Positions 30,839 to 33,771 of a stretch of 33,771 bases of DNA are shown piece by piece (position 1 is the stretch's first letter; the number at the start of each line of letters is the position of its first letter). The notes beneath the pieces are model-generated. The model was not told the origin of the DNA, ran no database searches, and saw nothing but the letters and a program-made list of their open reading frames with translations. The position numbers and the translations under genes are program-made. The DNA comes from Candidatus Hadarchaeum yellowstonense (GTDB lineage: Archaea; Hadarchaeota; Hadarchaeia; Hadarchaeales; Hadarchaeaceae), in contig LQMQ01000065.1 in the NCBI GenBank assembly GCA_001515205.2, positions 1-33,771 on the forward strand. The letters are read 5' to 3'.

Positions 30839-32656
30839 TTAATCTATTTTGACGGGAATTATCCTCCGGTGCCTAACATCTACCAAGCCCTTGTCGGTCA
30901 GGCCCAGCTCGGGAACGGTGGGCAGGGAGATGAAGGAAAGCGTCATAAAGGGGGCGTTGAGTTTACAGCCCAGATCTCTGGCGGCCTGATTCAGCTTCTC
31001 CAGCTTCCTCGTCACGACATCTGGCGACCTTTTGCTCATCAAGCCGGCGATGGGAAGCTCCAGCTTTTCCAAAACTTTGCCCCGACCCACCGCCACCAGG
31101 CCGCCCTGAGTTCGCTTGATCTCGTTAACGGCTTTAGCCATGTCCGCCTCGTTGGCGCCGACCACGACTATGTTGTGGTGATCGTGCGCCACTGAAGAAG
31201 CGATTGCTCCTTCCTTCAGCTCGAAACCCTTAACAAAAGCCACCGCGACGTTTCCCGTCCTCTTGTGTCTTTCCACGCAGGCGATTTTCAGGATATCATT
31301 AGCAATATCGACAACCACCTTTCCATCGATGACTTTCAGCTCCGCCCGGATTTCCTTGTTGATTATCTGTCCCTCAATTGTCTGAATCACCCTCACCGCC
31401 TGTACCTCCCTGTCGCTGGTTATCTCGAAATCAGCGGGCTCGACGCTTCTTTTCATCTTAACGGTGTTTGTGCTCCACCCCGGCCACCTGTACTCGCGCA
31501 ACCGGACCAGCAATTTACCCTTTCTCGCCACCACCTGGCCGTTTGCTATTACTATCTCAGGTTTGAACTCCCTGAGATCCCTCACCAGCACAATGTCGGC
31601 AAACCTTCCAGGGGCAATACTGCCAACCTCGTCGTCCAGCCGGAAGTGCTCAGCACAATTGATCGTGGCCAGCTGGACCGCCCTGACTGGATCCAGGCCA
31701 AGGCTTATCGCTTTTCTCACATTATAATCGATGTGGCCCTCCCTCACAATGTCGTTGGGGTGTTTGTCATCAGTGCAGAAGAAAAAGTTGCGCGGGTCTT
31801 GTCCCTTCACGGTAATCAGCTTGATCAGCTCCTCAAGGTTTCTCTCACTGGAGCCCTCCCGGATCATCACCTTCATGCCCAACCTGACCCTCTCCAAAGC
31901 CTCTTCTGCCGTCACGCATTCGTGGTCATCCCCTATGCCCGCGGAAGCATATGCGTTGAGTTCAGCGCCGCTGAGGCCCGCGGCATGGCCAACCCTGACC
32001 TTCCATGACCTCTTTGTGGCCATCACCTTCAACAGATACTCATCTTGAGGCGGGATAACCTTTGAAGGATCTAGCTCACCCAGGCTGGCAACGGTGCTCC
32101 ATTTCACCATCCTGACGACTTCCCTGACTCCCAACACCGCCCCCGTGGTCTCCAGACCCGGTGCCGTGGGGACTCTCGAGGAGATCTGAACGTATGTTTT
32201 CAGCGGCGACCCCCAGGCATCCTTGAGCAGGGAGTTGATGCCCCTCAGGCCCAGCACGTTGGCGATCTCCATGGGGTCGATGAACACGGTTGTGGTCCCG
32301 CATGGCAGAATGATCTTTGCCAGCTGAGTGGGGGTCAACAGCGTTGAATCCAGATGCACATGACCATCCAGTAGCCCGGGCACCGCGTAGTAACCGCTAC
32401 AGTCAAAAAATTTTTGGGCAGGGCCGCTATTTTTTTCGATGCTGGCGACCCTGCCGGCAGCTATGCTAACATCGGTCCTTGTTATTTCCCCGGTGTACAC
32501 GTTGACTAAGTTACAGTCCTTCAGAACCAGCTCCGCTGGCAATTCTTTCAGAGCGGTTCTGATAACCCTTTTTATCGCTGACAGTTCCTCGCGGCCTCGG
32601 TCCACATTATCCCCTTTTATCAGGTCCAGCCACTTCCAGCCGTTCAAAGAATCCAC
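30839..32656 (-). CDS. ade: Adenine deaminase-like amidohydrolase
   Basis: A 605-residue amidohydrolase of the adenine deaminase family, which converts adenine to hypoxanthine and ammonia. Family blocks are GLLDGHVHLDST (His99, His101), GTTTVFIDPMEIANVLG, FFFCTDDKHPNDI and the C-terminal SSVAHDHHNIVVVG. Two departures from the family pattern as I know it: DPMEI (Met129) where DPHEI is usual, and HLDS where HIES is usual. The gene overlaps the upstream enamidase-like gene by 13 bases, and a GTG start after AAGGT is used. It may be a true adenine deaminase or a paralogue with a related substrate. Confidence 0.85.
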   Translation of the reverse strand: MDSLNGWKWLDLIKGDNVDRGREELSAIKRVIRTALKELPAELVLKDCNLVNVYTGEITRTDVSIAAGRVASIEKNSGPAQKFFDCSGYYAVPGLLDGHVHLDSTLLTPTQLAKIILPCGTTTVFIDPMEIANVLGLRGINSLLKDAWGSPLKTYVQISSRVPTAPGLETTGAVLGVREVVRMVKWSTVASLGELDPSKVIPPQDEYLLKVMATKRSWKVRVGHAAGLSGAELNAYASAGIGDDHECVTAEEALERVRLGMKVMIREGSSERNLEELIKLITVKGQDPRNFFFCTDDKHPNDIVREGHIDYNVRKAISLGLDPVRAVQLATINCAEHFRLDDEVGSIAPGRFADIVLVRDLREFKPEIVIANGQVVARKGKLLVRLREYRWPGWSTNTVKMKRSVEPADFEITSDREVQAVRVIQTIEGQIINKEIRAELKVIDGKVVVDIANDILKIACVERHKRTGNVAVAFVKGFELKEGAIASSVAHDHHNIVVVGANEADMAKAVNEIKRTQGGLVAVGRGKVLEKLELPIAGLMSKRSPDVVTRKLEKLNQAARDLGCKLNAPFMTLSFISLPTVPELGLTDKGLVDVRHRRIIPVKID

Positions 32657-33771
32657 TTGTGATACCTTGGCGCTGGCGGCCCAAAAAGATATTCCTCAAC
32701 GTTTGGACCATAAGTGGATAGATCCTTCTCATCGCCGTTAATTTTCACCGCTCGCTGCGTGAACTGGTAATCTCTCCCTTTTATGGCAACCACTCTGCCG
32801 TCGACCATCACCAGAGCCGGTGCACAAACGTCGCCGTGTTTCAAGGCGTCCAAGAAGTCCTTGGCCGCCGACCCATGTGGTTTGTCGGTGATCACTATGT
32901 CGGCCTCCCTTCCCGGCTCGATAATCCCGCGGTTCATGTCAACAAATCGGCTGAAGTGCCTTGCCGCATTTCCAGTAGCCATGGCAACTACCTGTTCGGG
33001 AGGAACGTTGGTCATTGAAGCGACCTGCGCCATCAGCATCCAAAGGGACCCCCACTGCAGGCCCAATCCCACCGCTTGATCAGAACCCATCACGATTCTG
33101 TCCAGCTGCCCCTTTTCTCTTGCATATTCCACTATCTTCAGCGCCATCCTCGTGTTTGACTGTGCACTCAACTCCAATGCCGAGTCCCGCCGCGTCTTGT
33201 CGATTATTTCCTTTATCTCGTCCCAAGAGAGCGGGGTTGAGCCACCGCTGAGATGGGCCACTTTGTCTGGGTCAATCTTTACGATTTTGTCCGGAGACAT
33301 GTGGGAAGACCCTGGAATGGAGCAAGGCGATGCGTGTGCTGAAACATGCCACCCGAACTCCCGGGCCCACTTGATGTACTGCATAACATCTTCGGGTTCC
33401 GAAAGTCCCCCGCCGCCGATCTCCGCTATCAGCCTTACTCCAGCGTCGGTCATCTCCTTGAAATCCTGCTTGGTAAGCCCTCGCACCAGTATCAACGCGC
33501 CACCGACGACCTTCAAAGCACTGCCCGGCATCCAGCGCTTGTATATCGTCGCTTCAGTTATCGTGTTGGCCTTTGTGGCCACCGGGTCATCATAGTATCT
33601 TCCAAGTCCCCAGGCGTGTAGCCCCTCGGATATCAAGGTGGTAATCCCGCAATAAGCAAGATTTTCCATCCAGTTCATCGCTTGGCAGATTGCGGAGTAG
33701 TCATGGAAAGTTATGTGGGCGTGGGTTTCAATCAATCCAGGGATCACCATCATCCCATTGGCATCTATCAC
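32644..33771 (-). CDS. Enamidase-like amidohydrolase (partial, N-terminus beyond window)
   Basis: A 375-residue fragment, open at the window edge; about 50-60 N-terminal residues forming the small beta domain are missing, and the first visible codon is an internal GTG. Metal motifs are GLIETHAHI, VSAHASP, VAHLSGG and MGSDQAVGLG. The closing part, with ATGNAARHF, GREADIVITDKPHGSAAKDF and the final MVDGRVVAIKGRD, resembles enamidase of anaerobic nicotinate degradation, which opens 6-oxo-tetrahydronicotinate to 2-formylglutarate. No other nicotinate gene is in view, so the substrate is open. It is translated just before, and overlaps, the adenine deaminase-like gene. Confidence 0.85.
   Translation of the reverse strand: MIDANGMMVIPGLIETHAHITFHDYSAICQAMNWMENLAYCGITTLISEGLHAWGLGRYYDDPVATKANTITEATIYKRWMPGSALKVVGGALILVRGLTKQDFKEMTDAGVRLIAEIGGGGLSEPEDVMQYIKWAREFGWHVSAHASPCSIPGSSHMSPDKIVKIDPDKVAHLSGGSTPLSWDEIKEIIDKTRRDSALELSAQSNTRMALKIVEYAREKGQLDRIVMGSDQAVGLGLQWGSLWMLMAQVASMTNVPPEQVVAMATGNAARHFSRFVDMNRGIIEPGREADIVITDKPHGSAAKDFLDALKHGDVCAPALVMVDGRVVAIKGRDYQFTQRAVKINGDEKDLSTYGPNVEEYLFGPPAPRYHKWIL

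Overview
The window is archaeal chromosome. It carries ribosomal proteins eS1 and uS15 of archaeal type, three KEOPS subunits (Kae1, Bud32, Pcc1), an aRF1 release factor, archaeal UMP kinase, two archaeal RecJ-like DHH proteins, TATA-box promoters sitting about 25 bases before short or absent leaders, and frequent GTG/TTG starts with 1-13 base overlaps. The order kae1-bud32-rdgB-rps15 / recJ-recJ-pcc1 / serS2-rps3ae is a scrambled form of a neighbourhood I know from euryarchaea. The rare type-2 seryl-tRNA synthetase, best known from methanogens, points the same way. I cannot name the lineage; an uncultured euryarchaeal group such as Hadesarchaea is a guess. No mobile element, CRISPR array, tRNA or rRNA gene was found.

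Layout. (1) 1-1.8 kb: a small membrane protein and a sodium:solute symporter, visibly more AT-rich than the rest. (2) 1.8-9 kb, minus strand: glmM, eS1 and type-2 serS as one operon; a flavodoxin with its own promoter; pcc1 and two overlapping DHH phosphoesterase genes. (3) 9.0-9.4 kb, plus strand: a Cys-rich thioredoxin-like protein lying between rps15 and recJ. (4) 9.4-12.1 kb, minus strand: kae1-bud32-rdgB-rps15, tightly packed. (5) 12.2-17.1 kb, plus strand: tungstate transporter tupABC, a stand-alone RAM domain, a metallo-beta-lactamase-fold protein and a class III aminotransferase. (6) 17.4-22.3 kb: valS, a small Zn-ribbon membrane protein, UMP kinase and aRF1. (7) 22.4-26.9 kb, minus strand: a four-gene operon with a DJ-1-like protein, an SAH/MTA deaminase-like amidohydrolase, an S-adenosyl/S-inosyl-homocysteine hydrolase and a divergent chorismate-binding enzyme. 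(8) 27.1-29.5 kb: a bacterial-looking MetRS with a fused tRNA-binding domain, and a PHP phosphoesterase. (9) 29.6-33.8 kb: a ribbon-helix-helix protein, an iron-sulfur flavoprotein, an adenine deaminase-like protein and a partial enamidase-like amidohydrolase that runs off the window.

Themes. Translation dominates: three aminoacyl-tRNA synthetases (two of unusual type), two ribosomal proteins, aRF1 and KEOPS for t6A on tRNA. A second theme is purine and methyl-cycle salvage: SAH deamination followed by S-inosylhomocysteine hydrolysis fits the deaminase/hydrolase pair, and an adenine deaminase-like enzyme lies nearby. TupABC implies tungsten enzymes elsewhere in the genome. The least explained part is the chorismate-binding enzyme at the end of the SAH-recycling operon; it keeps the chorismate and metal residues but has lost a motif conserved in anthranilate synthases.
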